Below are positions 12,953 to 23,300 of a stretch of 64,000 nt of DNA, in pieces. Under the pieces are notes generated by a model that searched no databases, was not told the origin of the DNA, and saw only the letters and a program-made list of their open reading frames with translations. The stretch's first letter is position 1, and every line of letters begins with the position of its first letter. The DNA is from Siphonodentalium dalli (Eukaryota > Mollusca > Scaphopoda > Gadilida > Siphonodentaliidae): contig CP136061.1 in the NCBI GenBank assembly GCA_032622095.1, positions 122,030,754 through 122,094,753 of the forward strand, written 5' to 3'. The position numbers and the translations under genes are program-made.

Positions 12953-13355
12953 TAATGCCCCCCACCTGATTTGCCTTTACACAGTAAAATTACAATTGCA
13001 TGGTACGATTTATATACCAAAAAATAATTAGATCATACTAACAAATACAACCCGAAGTTATAATATGAGCCCATTAGCAGGTTTTGATAGTCAGATATCG
13101 ACATTCAAAATATGATGATTTACAACGTTTTGATTTCTTATCAAGCAAGAACAAAATTCAATGATCGTCTATTAAAGAGCGTTCATGCTTTCGTTTTCAA
13201 AAGCGGTCGATAATAAAGAGCGTTTATCAATTGTGATGTCTTCCATTATTCTTTTGATTGAATTAGAAAACAATTGCTTTGGATATTTTAAACTAATCTG
13301 ACCGGGCACCTTTTTGAATATATTATATGCAAATGGTTCGTTTGTGCTTCCTATA
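12953..13355. other. Unassigned intergenic sequence
   Basis: Nothing recognised. Confidence 0.5.
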
Positions 13356-13610
13356 CAGTATAAATGCTCTAAGTAATCGACTTGTTAACCACAGCAGAAT
13401 TATGGGTAACTTTTCAGGATTTAGTCGGAAATATGGCTTGTTGCCATTCATAGGAAAGCTCTCCCGGAAATATGGCTTGTTGCCATTCATCGGAAAGCTC
13501 TCGGGGAGAGCTTTCCGATGAATGACAACAAGCCACATTTCTGACTAAATCCTGAAAAGTTACCCATAATTCTGCTGTGGTTAAGAAGTCGATTACTTAG
13601 AACATTACTG
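13356..13610. mobile_element. Family A foldback MITE with partial internal duplication
   Basis: Same arms as the element at 2634. The left arm has the AATATGGCTTGTTGCCATTC segment twice (13428 and 13468), so the hairpin is asymmetric. Confidence 0.78.
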
Positions 13611-13618
13611 CATCTTAT

Positions 13619-14285
13619 CTCGCTATGATTGGACCAAGTCTCCTCGGTCGAAAACAGCTTGGGAGTTGGGATACCGGTTGGGTTTATGCCGTTTTGGACC
13701 CAGTCCCATACTACGTCCCGTTACTCTTCTATTACGGAATTGACGCCCATCATCGTGCGAGTTCTGGAGTTATCTTGCTTGAATGTCTTCGGATTTATAT
13801 GTCAAATGGACACTTTGTGCACATGTACATGTACGCAGGTAGAGGATAGCCTATTGCACGCATGATATAAAACTTTCGTATATCAGAGGTCCGTTGAAAG
13901 TCAAAGCAACAGGATTTATAAGTAAACAAAGACTAGTTTTCCAGAGAATTTAGATTTGTTGCGCTATCATAAAAATGCATGTAAATATATTAAATGCTCG
14001 CAACATCACTTTACCTTTTTTCAATCATGTAACTGGTATGTCATTTTAAAGTCAGATTAATCACAGATCGACATGTCGCGTGATTATAATCACATTCATA
14101 GGTTCGCGTGAAAGGCTGGGCTCAACATGTAAATGAAATATGTCTGTTCAATGAAAGTCTGATATAGACAAGTAACGGAATGGGACTCCGACCAAAAAAA
14201 ACCAGCTTCAACCCAACCGATATCCCAAGCTGTTTGGACCGAGAAGACTTGGTCTAAGCTATGATTTACTCTTTTGTTTCGTGAT
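13619..14285. repeat. Inverted repeat pair, old element
   Basis: GACCAAGTCTCCTCGGTCG (13631) with AGCTTGGGAGTTGGGATACC is repeated in reverse around 14215-14260, followed by matching CCCATTCCGTTAC-like sequence. Opposed ORFs here are shadows of this repeat. Ends are not sharp. Confidence 0.45.
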
Positions 14286-14841
14286 TTGTGTTGCATCATC
14301 TATAAAGCATCCTGGAAATTAGCAGATGCCGATTGGGTGCAAAAGTATTGAAGGGCAGTTTGGCGACCACTGGCAAAACTGCCAGGACACATCCTCCCAC
14401 TGCATTTGTACAGGATCCATTTGACTCGAAAGGGAAGGAGAGCTAGAGTCTCTGAATCATGTTTTCTTGTGATTACGTATATTTTGTTTTAAATAAAAAT
14501 GTTGGTTGAAAAGTCCCAGAGTATTTGCTTGGGGGCAGGTGTGGTGTTGGTTGAGATATCTATTTTTGGATTTTCATCCTATCCCTTGTCGAAATGTTTT
14601 TCTATACTTCCATGTGTGCGTTCCATACTCCCACCAATTAGTTTTCAACTGATACCAGTATATTGTTGACTGGATATAGGGTTGTGGCTATAAGTCAGTG
14701 TATCTGTTTGGAGAATGGAAGGGGGTGTCCTTGGAATTTCGTTTCAAGCATTTCCATCTTCCGGCTGTGGCCCCGGGATCCTCTAATGCTGAATGGGAAG
14801 ATGTCCAAAACCGATATTTTTGTGTACCCAGGTTCACATAC
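14286..14841. other. Unassigned intergenic sequence
   Basis: Nothing recognised; a 76-codon frame at 14663-14893 has no known domain. Confidence 0.45.
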
Positions 14842-15629
14842 AACTAGAGGTGTGACTGTCCCAATGGGACTACGGATACCCCCCTGTTTTTAAAATACTA
14901 AGATGTTTCACATGTCAGTAAACATTTAGTTAAAATAATAAAATAACAGTTCCCATTGCAGGTGTACAACCATAACCCTAATCTTAAACCTATTGACCGA
15001 AAAATGTAGGAATAAAAGCTTGGACAAAATTATGTATGTTGCGAAAAAAATTCTAAGTTGTAAAAGGGGAATAACTCCACCAAAAAATGTCGGACAGACG
15101 TCATAATCGCAGGTGCACAGGTTCCCATGGTACTAAATATCTGTGCCACGTTTTAAAAACATTGACCGAAAAATGTAGGAATAAAAGCTCGGACAAAATT
15201 ATGAATGTTGCAAAAAAAGTTTCTAAATAAAAAAAGGGGGATAACTCCACCAAAAAATGTCGGACAGACGTCATAATCGCAAGTGCACAAGTTCCCATGG
15301 TACTAAATATCTGTGCCACGTTTTAAAAAAATTGACTGAAAAATGTAGGAATAAAAGCTCGGACAAAAGTATACATGTTGTGAAAATTTTCTAAGTCGAA
15401 AAAGGGGGGGATAACTCCACTAAAAAAAAGTCCAACAGACGTCATAATCACAGGTGCACAGGTTCCCATGGTGGTTGATGTCTGTGCCAAGTTTCACGGA
15501 AATTGATCAAAAAACGACTGAGAAAAACTCCGGACAAATTTGTGTCCACGGACGGACGGACGCCGACGGACGGACGGACAAGCTGACTCCAGTATACCCC
15601 CCCTAACTTCGTTGCGGGGGGTATAATTA
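14842..15629 (+). mobile_element. Pearl/Helentron-like element P11 with exact 170-bp core units
   Basis: Starts near AACTAGAGGTGTGACTGTCC. Three core units carry GGGGATAACTCCAC at 15071, 15241 and 15411, exactly 170 bp apart. Then GACGGACGGACG, then the terminal hairpin ATACCCCCCC...GGGGGGTAT followed by AATTAG. No ORF. Confidence 0.8.
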
Positions 15630-16057
15630 GTATTTAGTTATCCATGAAACTGGAATTGAATGTTGTCATTTAGTTCAATCAACATGAGACAACGGTAGAT
15701 GGTGGTATTAATCAGAATCGATCATTTAAACTCAACATCTGCAAATGTAAAATGTCAAACATTGGATTGATTCTAACGAGACTTTTACTGTATTCACCAA
15801 ATGGGTCTATTTTATAAAGCCGGTAGTTTATTTGGTAATTTTGAATAAATTTTATTAGTGGCTGAATGCACAAGGTACCTTCATTTATGACACGTATACA
15901 CACTGTCGTCTATATTGTTGACCCAATCATCAGATTTGCCATTTCGAGATCTGATTTCCATGTTGTTTTAAGTGTATGTGCTTTACGTATCAGTGAACAA
16001 AGGTAATAACATACCAGTATCCGTGAACCTGGGTAACTTAAATCAGTACCCAAAACC
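15630..16057. other. Unassigned intergenic sequence
   Basis: Nothing recognised. Confidence 0.5.
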
Positions 16058-16500
16058 TAGATCACGCCATGAATCTCGACTCCAGCTATGCCCATAGAGA
16101 TCACATTCCACCAGTACAAAACCTGGGAACATTTTGAAGTTTCGACAGGGAAATGAGGGAATCTTATAAAGTCAAAATAATAATGCGGGGAATATATTTC
16201 TTAGTTATAATCTGTTTTAATTTAATAATGTACTTCGCTGTAGGTGATGGTCCCAACTCGAAATTGCATGCTTTTCCATGACTTTTGTGACTCATATAAA
16301 TAGTGAAAATTCGAGTTGGGACTTTCATCTACAGTGAATTACATTATTAAGGAACAGATAATAACTAAGAAATATATTCCCCGCATTATTTTTTCTGACT
16401 TTATAAGGTTCCATGTCAACTTCAAAAAGTTCCCAAGTTTTGTACTGGTGGAATATGATCTCTATGGCATTACCCAGAGTAGAGATTCATGGCATGATCT
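16058..16500. repeat. Long hairpin, arms about 190-200 bp
   Basis: GATCACGCCATGAATCTCG at the left pairs with GAGATTCATGGCATGATCT at the right. Inner pairing runs through AAATATATTCCCCGCATTAT down to CCCAACTCGAA / TTCGAGTTGGG, leaving a loop of about 50 bp. Probably a foldback transposon; no coding content. Confidence 0.7.
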
Positions 16501-16599
16501 ACCCATGGGATAATGAACGACCAGTGCAGCTCCACTAATCCTATCAGTTAGTTCCCTAATTGGTCCGACTCCCACTTTCCAACTATGGTTATCTATTAA

Positions 16600-16806
16600 C
16601 CCTTTCAGTGCCAAGTCGGATTTTTGTATCAACCCATATTTCCTTGATCATTTTTCAAATTTATTGATTATAATAATGTGATACATGGATGGAAAAAGCT
16701 CTAAGAGCTCTTTCCATCAATGTATCACATTATTATAATCAATAAAATTGAAAAATGATCAAGGAAATATGGGTGGATACAAAAATCGGACTTGGCACTG
16801 AAAGGG
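16600..16806. mobile_element. Family C foldback, TTAA on both sides
   Basis: CCCTTTCAGTGCCAAGTC ... GACTTGGCACTGAAAGGG with TTAA at 16596-16599 and 16807-16810. 207 bp, almost wholly self-complementary. Termini and target site fit a piggyBac-mobilised MITE. Confidence 0.88.
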
Positions 16807-16954
16807 TTAAACGACCCCTATCCCTCCTCCAATTTGCTATGTATCTTTCCTGGTTTAGATCTTAGAAATTGTTTCCAGTTAGTTCAGTTGTGAGTTTTGT
16901 CCTTACTCAGTTGATAAAATAAGGTTCGCTAATCAATGCAGTCAATCATTGATA

Positions 16955-17353
16955 TAGTGTGCCTGATATTGATAGAACGAGGCCACCCATAGGGTGAATT
17001 TAGTGACACTACCCCGAACAGTGGGCTAACATCACCAAATTCACCCTATGGGGACCTCAATCTGCTTAGGCCTCATTTTCCTATGGTCTCGAATTCACAT
17101 TCTTTTAATTACTTTTTCTCTTCTGTTCAGTTTCTATATCCCCTAATTTGCAGAAGATAAAATGCATGATCGAGGTGACTAATGGATGAACACCAACTTT
17201 AACTGGGGAACTTCAATCTGATCCTAGTCTCCCATAGCAAATGAGGCCTAAGCAGAATGAGGTTTCCAGAGGGTGAATTTGGTGACAGTGGGCTAGCGTC
17301 ACTAAATTCACCCTCTGGGGGACCTCATTCTGTAAATGTCAGACACACTATAT
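16955..17353. mobile_element. Family D composite hairpin element
   Basis: ATAGTGTGCCTGATATTGAT ... CAGACACACTAT. Two hairpins (ACCCATAGGGTGAATTTAGT and CCAGAGGGTGAATTTGGTGA type) are separated by TGCATGATCGAGGTGACTAA. Confidence 0.7.
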
Positions 17354-17785
17354 GAGGGTATCACCCCCTCCCCCCCCCCCCCCCCTCCCCCCTGAATCCT
17401 GAATACCATATTTGGGGGGTGAATCCTGAATACATGTTAAGAAATAATATGCGATAAATGACATACAAATTGACTGTTTTAATATCAGACAGATACAAGC
17501 AGAAGTTACATAGACACATTATGATGCCGGTCGCGTTATGAGGTCGTTATGATACGATTAATGATACTTTATGATGGCATGGTGGTCGAATATGCCCAAG
17601 AAGCTATTCTACCCACTCATTCATACAGATAACTAATACAAAATATTACTTTGTGCCATCAAAACCTGCGTCCAAGATGTTTTGCTTGAACCCGAATACC
17701 AGTTAATTCGGGGGTATGAATCCCGCGTACGGCTTCAAAACACCCTGAATCCCGCGTACCGAAAAGGGGTGGAGGTGATACCCTC
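17354..17785. mobile_element. Small element with GAGGGTATCACC terminal inverted repeats
   Basis: GAGGGTATCACC at the left and GGTGATACCCTC at the right. It holds a long C-run (about 17366-17392) and two copies of TGAATCC(C)GCGTAC-type phrases. It directly abuts a family D end. Confidence 0.5.
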
Positions 17786-17820
17786 CTATATCCAGCCTTG
17801 AATGCAGTAGGACAATTCAA

Positions 17821-18027
17821 CCCTTTCAGTGGCAAGTCCGATTTTTGTATCAACCCATATTTCCTTGATCATTTTTCACATTTATTGATTATAATAATGT
17901 GATACATTGATGGAAAGAGCTCTAAGAGCTCTTTCCATCAATGTATCACATTATTATAATCAATAAATTTGAAAAATTATCAAGGAAATATGGGTTGATA
18001 CAAAAATCGGACTTGGCACTGAAAGGG
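17821..18027. mobile_element. Family C foldback, second copy
   Basis: Same 207-bp structure as 16600-16806, about 1.2 kb away, with TTAA on the right and TCAA on the left. Confidence 0.85.
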
Positions 18028-18313
18028 TTAAAGGAACAATGCAACCAGAGACGGGAATGGGATATATAACAAAAACCATGTAAAAAAGAATCATTTTAAC
18101 TTGTAAATATAGATGTGTACTCTATAGCACAAGGATGTATACAGAAGGAACTTTATAAAGAGACAATGTTTCAAATAACATAAATAATAAACTATTGTTC
18201 AGGCCCTTCAATAATAATAAATTGTTTACAATCAGCAATTTCCCCAAAACATTTTTCTCATCCATGATATTACATCAGAATACTTTACTGCTGAGCTAGT
18301 AGGGTGATATTTA

Positions 18314-18562
18314 CCCTTTCATGGTGGGAGCTACGCTGGTGCAGCGTTAAATATCCTATGCCAGTGCATTCTCTTATATATATGCGAGTCTCCCATAGGG
18401 AGCCTCGCATATAGAATGCATGGCTTACAAGGCGAAGGTAAATATTGTTAGGCCAATGTATTCTCGTATATATGCAAGGCTCCCTATGGGAGACACGCAT
18501 ATATCAGAATCCATAGGAACAGGGTTTTCGCAAAATTTCAGGAAGTTCCATTCATGGAAGGG
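18314..18562. mobile_element. Family B double-hairpin element, decayed
   Basis: CCCTTTCATGGTGGGAGC ... TTCATGGAAGGG, with two CCAATG/CCAGTGCATTCTCTTATATA hairpins in inverted order and a shared spacer GGTAAATATTGTTAGGCC. Confidence 0.75.
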
Positions 18563-20242
18563 ATAAAGTTATAGTCGTCTGTAATTCTATGATTGCTTCC
18601 CAGAGATCAAAAAACAAAAACATTGCCCTCGAAATGCTACCATACCAAAAATGTCTGATCACAATTTATGTACATCAAAGGGCCATACCTGTATGTTATA
18701 AATCCACAAATAATAAAGATAAGACAAAAATTTATCGAGATGAATTTTGATTTTGAACAGATTTTCTTATTTATATTATTTTACAGGTGACATTACCAAT
18801 CACAGCCAAGTTGACATGTAAAGTTAGAATTTAGACTAGGTGTTAGTTCCATGAACAATGTCGTTAAAAGCTATAAATGAAGCCCTTCATTAGTTGTTTA
18901 GCTGACATGCAATCCATCCATAAATTCATTTGCTGCTTAAAATAATTATTTTTACAACTCTCTAAACTCATAATACAATAATGTTTACATAATATATATT
19001 GGAAACATCTAAAAATGGGAACAGTCATTTATTACTCCTATTTTTCAGATTACGAACTACTATCAATTTAATTAGTCTACATATACTTATTGTTGAGTAT
19101 AATTATCACAAGTTTGCCAAACCTATCAATGATGATCTGAGTTATTTCTAGTCATTTGTTGAAGTATGGCCAATTTATTAAAATTGTCCTATACTCAAAG
19201 CATACACATATAAGAAGGCAAACAACAAAACACTAGGCTTACAACAAACATATATTAAGCCTATTGTATGTTGCGAACTTGCGAGGTATTCAAGCTATGA
19301 GAGTGATAGTTTGATATGATAGTTTATCTAGTAGATTGAGTTCACCTGTGTTATTGATATATGTGAGAGAGACAGAGAGACAGAGCTCAAGACTTTTTTG
19401 AAAAGATTTTTTAGCAGGACTTTTAACTTGAAAAAAAATCATACTCCCTGATATAACTACTAATGATATTAAACAACTAATGATATTAAACCTTAGTTGT
19501 GATGTTTCAAAAGCATAACCAAACCAGGATATTAATTTATAGGTGCTGTGAATTGCACATATGAAATTGTCTGGTTTCCCACTACTAGTAGCTATATATA
19601 AACCACTGTTTATAACTATGCAATTCTATGTTTAATATGTAATATGACTATTGCTGCCTCTTTGTTTGCGGACAAAAATTATTGAAGAAATTTGTTTGAT
19701 ATACCACTTCTGTCTGAAGTACCTTTCGAGGGACAATCTTTAATTCAGGTACATTTCAAGGTTGATCAACAGCTTGAGTTACTTCTAGTGCAAGGTTTAT
19801 AGTGTACAAAATTACACCAAGCTGTACATATATATGTGTTTGAAAATGTAGTTATGCAAAATTATCCATGAGAATGAGGTGTAAAATTTTAGCCAACTTA
19901 CCGACCCTATTAAAAAAAAATTATTTGGCCTAATTGCTATTGCTTCTACTAAAATAAAAAGATTTGTGTCCTTGAATCTTAATATTTTGAGACATCACTT
20001 CATCAGTTGGTTAGATTTTGACATCCTGGCTAGCCAGGTCAAAGGAGTCACTAAATAATAACCAATTCAGCCATAATATGTTCTGATATATCCTCATCCA
20101 TGATAGCATAACCAACAATCAGTTCAACTGACATGTGCTGTCAAAAGCATTCATATAACAATAGGTTGTAAACAGTCTTTACCCTGAAGAAATTCTTCAT
20201 CAACCATAAAATCCCGCAAACAAAAGGAACACACCATGCTTC
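18563..20242. other. Region 3' of the gelsolin-like gene, possible 3' UTR in part
   Basis: AT-rich, no repeats with clear ends, no coding segments. The part next to 20243 is probably transcribed as 3' UTR. Minus-strand AATAAA at 19174-19179 is one candidate signal. Confidence 0.4.
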
Positions 20243-20341
20243 TCATGCAGCGATGGACGCAAGGAACGGTTTGTAGGGTTTGCCAGTCTCCATTAAGCAG
20301 CTTACCGGGATCGTACTGTAGTTAGTTTTCGTCAAGTAGTT
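20243..20341 (-). CDS. Gelsolin-like gene last exon, version a
   Basis: Acceptor TCTTTTCAG. It encodes [20 protein letters not shown] then [12 protein letters not shown] and stop TGA (20243-20245), 32 residues. NYL.K....IPV....EG...FK..F is the usual C-terminus of the three-domain proteins. It is 8.6 kb from the previous exon. No clear polyadenylation signal lies close; an AATAAA on this strand occurs at 19174-19179, about 1.06 kb after the stop, and is only a possibility. Confidence 0.9.
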   Translation of the reverse strand, partial: NYLTKTNYSTIPVSCLMETGKPYKPFLASIAA

Positions 20342-23300
20342 CTGAAAAGAGAGGAGCAAGCAGTGCAGCATGCGAGGGAAGGGGAGGAGTCTAATGGTGT
20401 TGAGGGAAGGGGAGGACTTAAGGCCATATAGGCAGTGCGCCAGCCGTCGTTTCAATGTTGTCAAAAGCATTAAGATTATTCTCCTTAATTTACATTATAT
20501 TTCAGGCAACACTTTTTTTTTGTAATTGTAAAATTTAATTCAACTCAATGATGAGATATCAAGCCTGACCAAAAACAATACATTGCCCAACTTGTTTCCA
20601 TTATTACCACATAAAGTGCAGCATTTATGCAACTGAATAACATCAGAATAGCTCAACTGTCTTTCTGCCTAAAAAAAAATTTAACAGGAACAGTGGCTGG
20701 AAGAGATGCATGGTAGTAAGCGGAAGGCAGCTCTTAAATGTACTGACATTTGCTTGGTCGACATGCTGCTAAAAACAGTCTCATCATATTATAGACCAGC
20801 GCAAGCTATTCTCAATGGGAAAAATGTAATGAAAGAATAACTTTGAGTCAATGATGACTAAAAACACTTGAATAAACCAAATATACATGGCAACATGATA
20901 ATTACTATATAAAAAAAGAAGTTCAACAGCTAGTTGCTTTAGCCTGTGTATTTTACACAAAGTTATATGCAAGATACACACAAGCAAAACACTCTCCATA
21001 CTTTGTATCGACAAGCCATGCGCTGTGTATTCTGGATGATCGGTTGACCATATCAGTTCGACAACATAATTATTGCCTTATAGGGCTGCACAACATTATG
21101 GTGTGATTGGCACCAGAGCATTTTAATTTAACATAAGGTCCATATATAGTTTCCGGTGAATGAACAATTCATTCTCGACTCCAAAAAAAGCTGTTGTGTA
21201 AATTCTAGTATTAAAAAAATGCGTAGATTTTACACATAGTGAAAACATAAAATCAGAACAGCAACATCAACCAGTCAAGCCATAAAAACCGCTAATCCCA
21301 TTAACAAGATAACAACTCCAATAGAAAATTATTACCCTTCCAAACAATAACGCTGTACAGCAGGTTACAACCAACCATCGGCACAGACAAAATGGTTAAA
21401 TACACGGACAACAGTATGCCTATTTTGTATGGATATATTTTGTGAATACATGCATGTAAAGAATAAACGGGCTCAGAGCATCTCGCCGTAAGTCCTTTAG
21501 ATTTTACTTATTGTAATTATCATGTTCTTGTACATTGTTATTTGTGTATGAGTGTATTTAGCAATAACCACTGACTGGAATTAATTCCTTTCCACTTATT
21601 TTTGTTGAAGATAGTACAAAATTGCTCATAAAATGAGTTTATTTAAAAGTACATTCCCCAGTTAAGACAAACAACATTGAATACAGCAGATATAGACATG
21701 CGATTATTTGTCATACAGTCTTAAATAACAAGCTATTTAATGTCTCAAATAGTCTGCCATTTCTGCATTATAACAACTCATGCCATATTTAATATTTTAG
21801 CATCTGAATAATAAAAACAAACCATAAAAGATATACTTTTGCTCTTTTGCAAAAATACATTACAAGCTATAAATAGTGAGCAAGGTTTCAATGTCAGATG
21901 CTTGTCTATACATTTAAAAAATTTAATCTTTCAATATCTTTTCAAATTTGAATTCTAAAGTCCCATTAACCCTTCCATGACTGGAGCATCCTAAAATTTG
22001 CGAAAACCCTGTTCCAATGCATTATCTTATAAATGCGAGTCGCCCATAGGGAGCTTCGCATATATAAGAGAGTACATTGGCCTAACAATATTTACCTTGA
22101 CCTTGTAAGCCAGTGTATTCTCTTATATATGTGAGGCTCCCTATGGGAGACCTGCATATATAAGATAATGCACTGGCACAGGATCCCATCATGAAAGGGT
22201 TAAGGAAGAAGGCCTGGTTGATGTCTTAATACTATGGTTTCCCCAAACTGTAAGTAGTGTAAATAACAACACTGTTTCTCCGCAAGTCAATTGTAAAACC
22301 TTCAGCTACAAAAATCACCATGGATAAACGGAAGTAATTATTAGTATGCATGTTCGTAGTACTGTAATTTGAGGCAGAGTGTTATTATACTGTCGGTACA
22401 GTGGGCGACAAACACCCAGACACCAGAAACCGATTTTATGAAGTTATTACAGATTTCAACATCTATGCATCATGGGTGATAACTGAAAGTATTTTATTGA
22501 GTCCATATTCGGTGCGATTTTATGCCCATACACCAACGAAGCTGTTTGATAACAAATGTTGCTACTTGTTTGCACAAAATTAGGATGTTCGTCATTGCGC
22601 GAAATTACAATGTTTCTCCGCCTCGAATTACAGTGCTACAAAAACATGTACAAATTATTACTTCAATTCACCCGCAATGAAAATGCTAAAATATATAACT
22701 CCCAGACATGAAAACTACTGCATGCAATTATAACTGAAACAAATATACTCTATGTTAGCAAAACTAAATCAGTGCAAATCAATCATGCAAATAAAAAACA
22801 TTGAGCTAGTCATAACAAAAACATTTGTCAGGCCCAGACAGAGGTGACCAGTTGCAGATGGAAAATTAAAGGACTTTTCAAATGCCGGTACATATTGAAA
22901 GATTCAATGCTTAAAAAATCTTTCCATAACTTCAACGAATCAGTCAAAAATTAGTTCAGTCAGTATAACAACGTCTTCATCAGTTTTGAGCAATTTCAGA
23001 TTTAAAAATATGATATATGAAATCATCTCAAATCCCTAAGCATGATACGTTAAATTATGACACCATGAATGTCTGTCAAAGCCTGACAAATGTAAATAAT
23101 TTCATAACAAAACAGAAAGTTGAACTTAGTTGTCCCAACAACAAAAAAAAGAGTACCAATAAGGAACAATAGCCTAAGCCGTTATAGCTGCGCGGAAGGG
23201 TGCAGTCAATCTCGCCTCTGGCACACATGTGATTGATAGGAAGGCATGATCCCCTTTCCTTAAATAGTTCTGAAACATTGAGAATGGAACAACATTAAAC

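Noticed and set aside
15598-15629. Rho-independent-type terminator hairpins (CCCCCC...GGGGGG + T/A)
   Set aside because: The genome is eukaryotic; these are the 3' hairpins of mobile elements.
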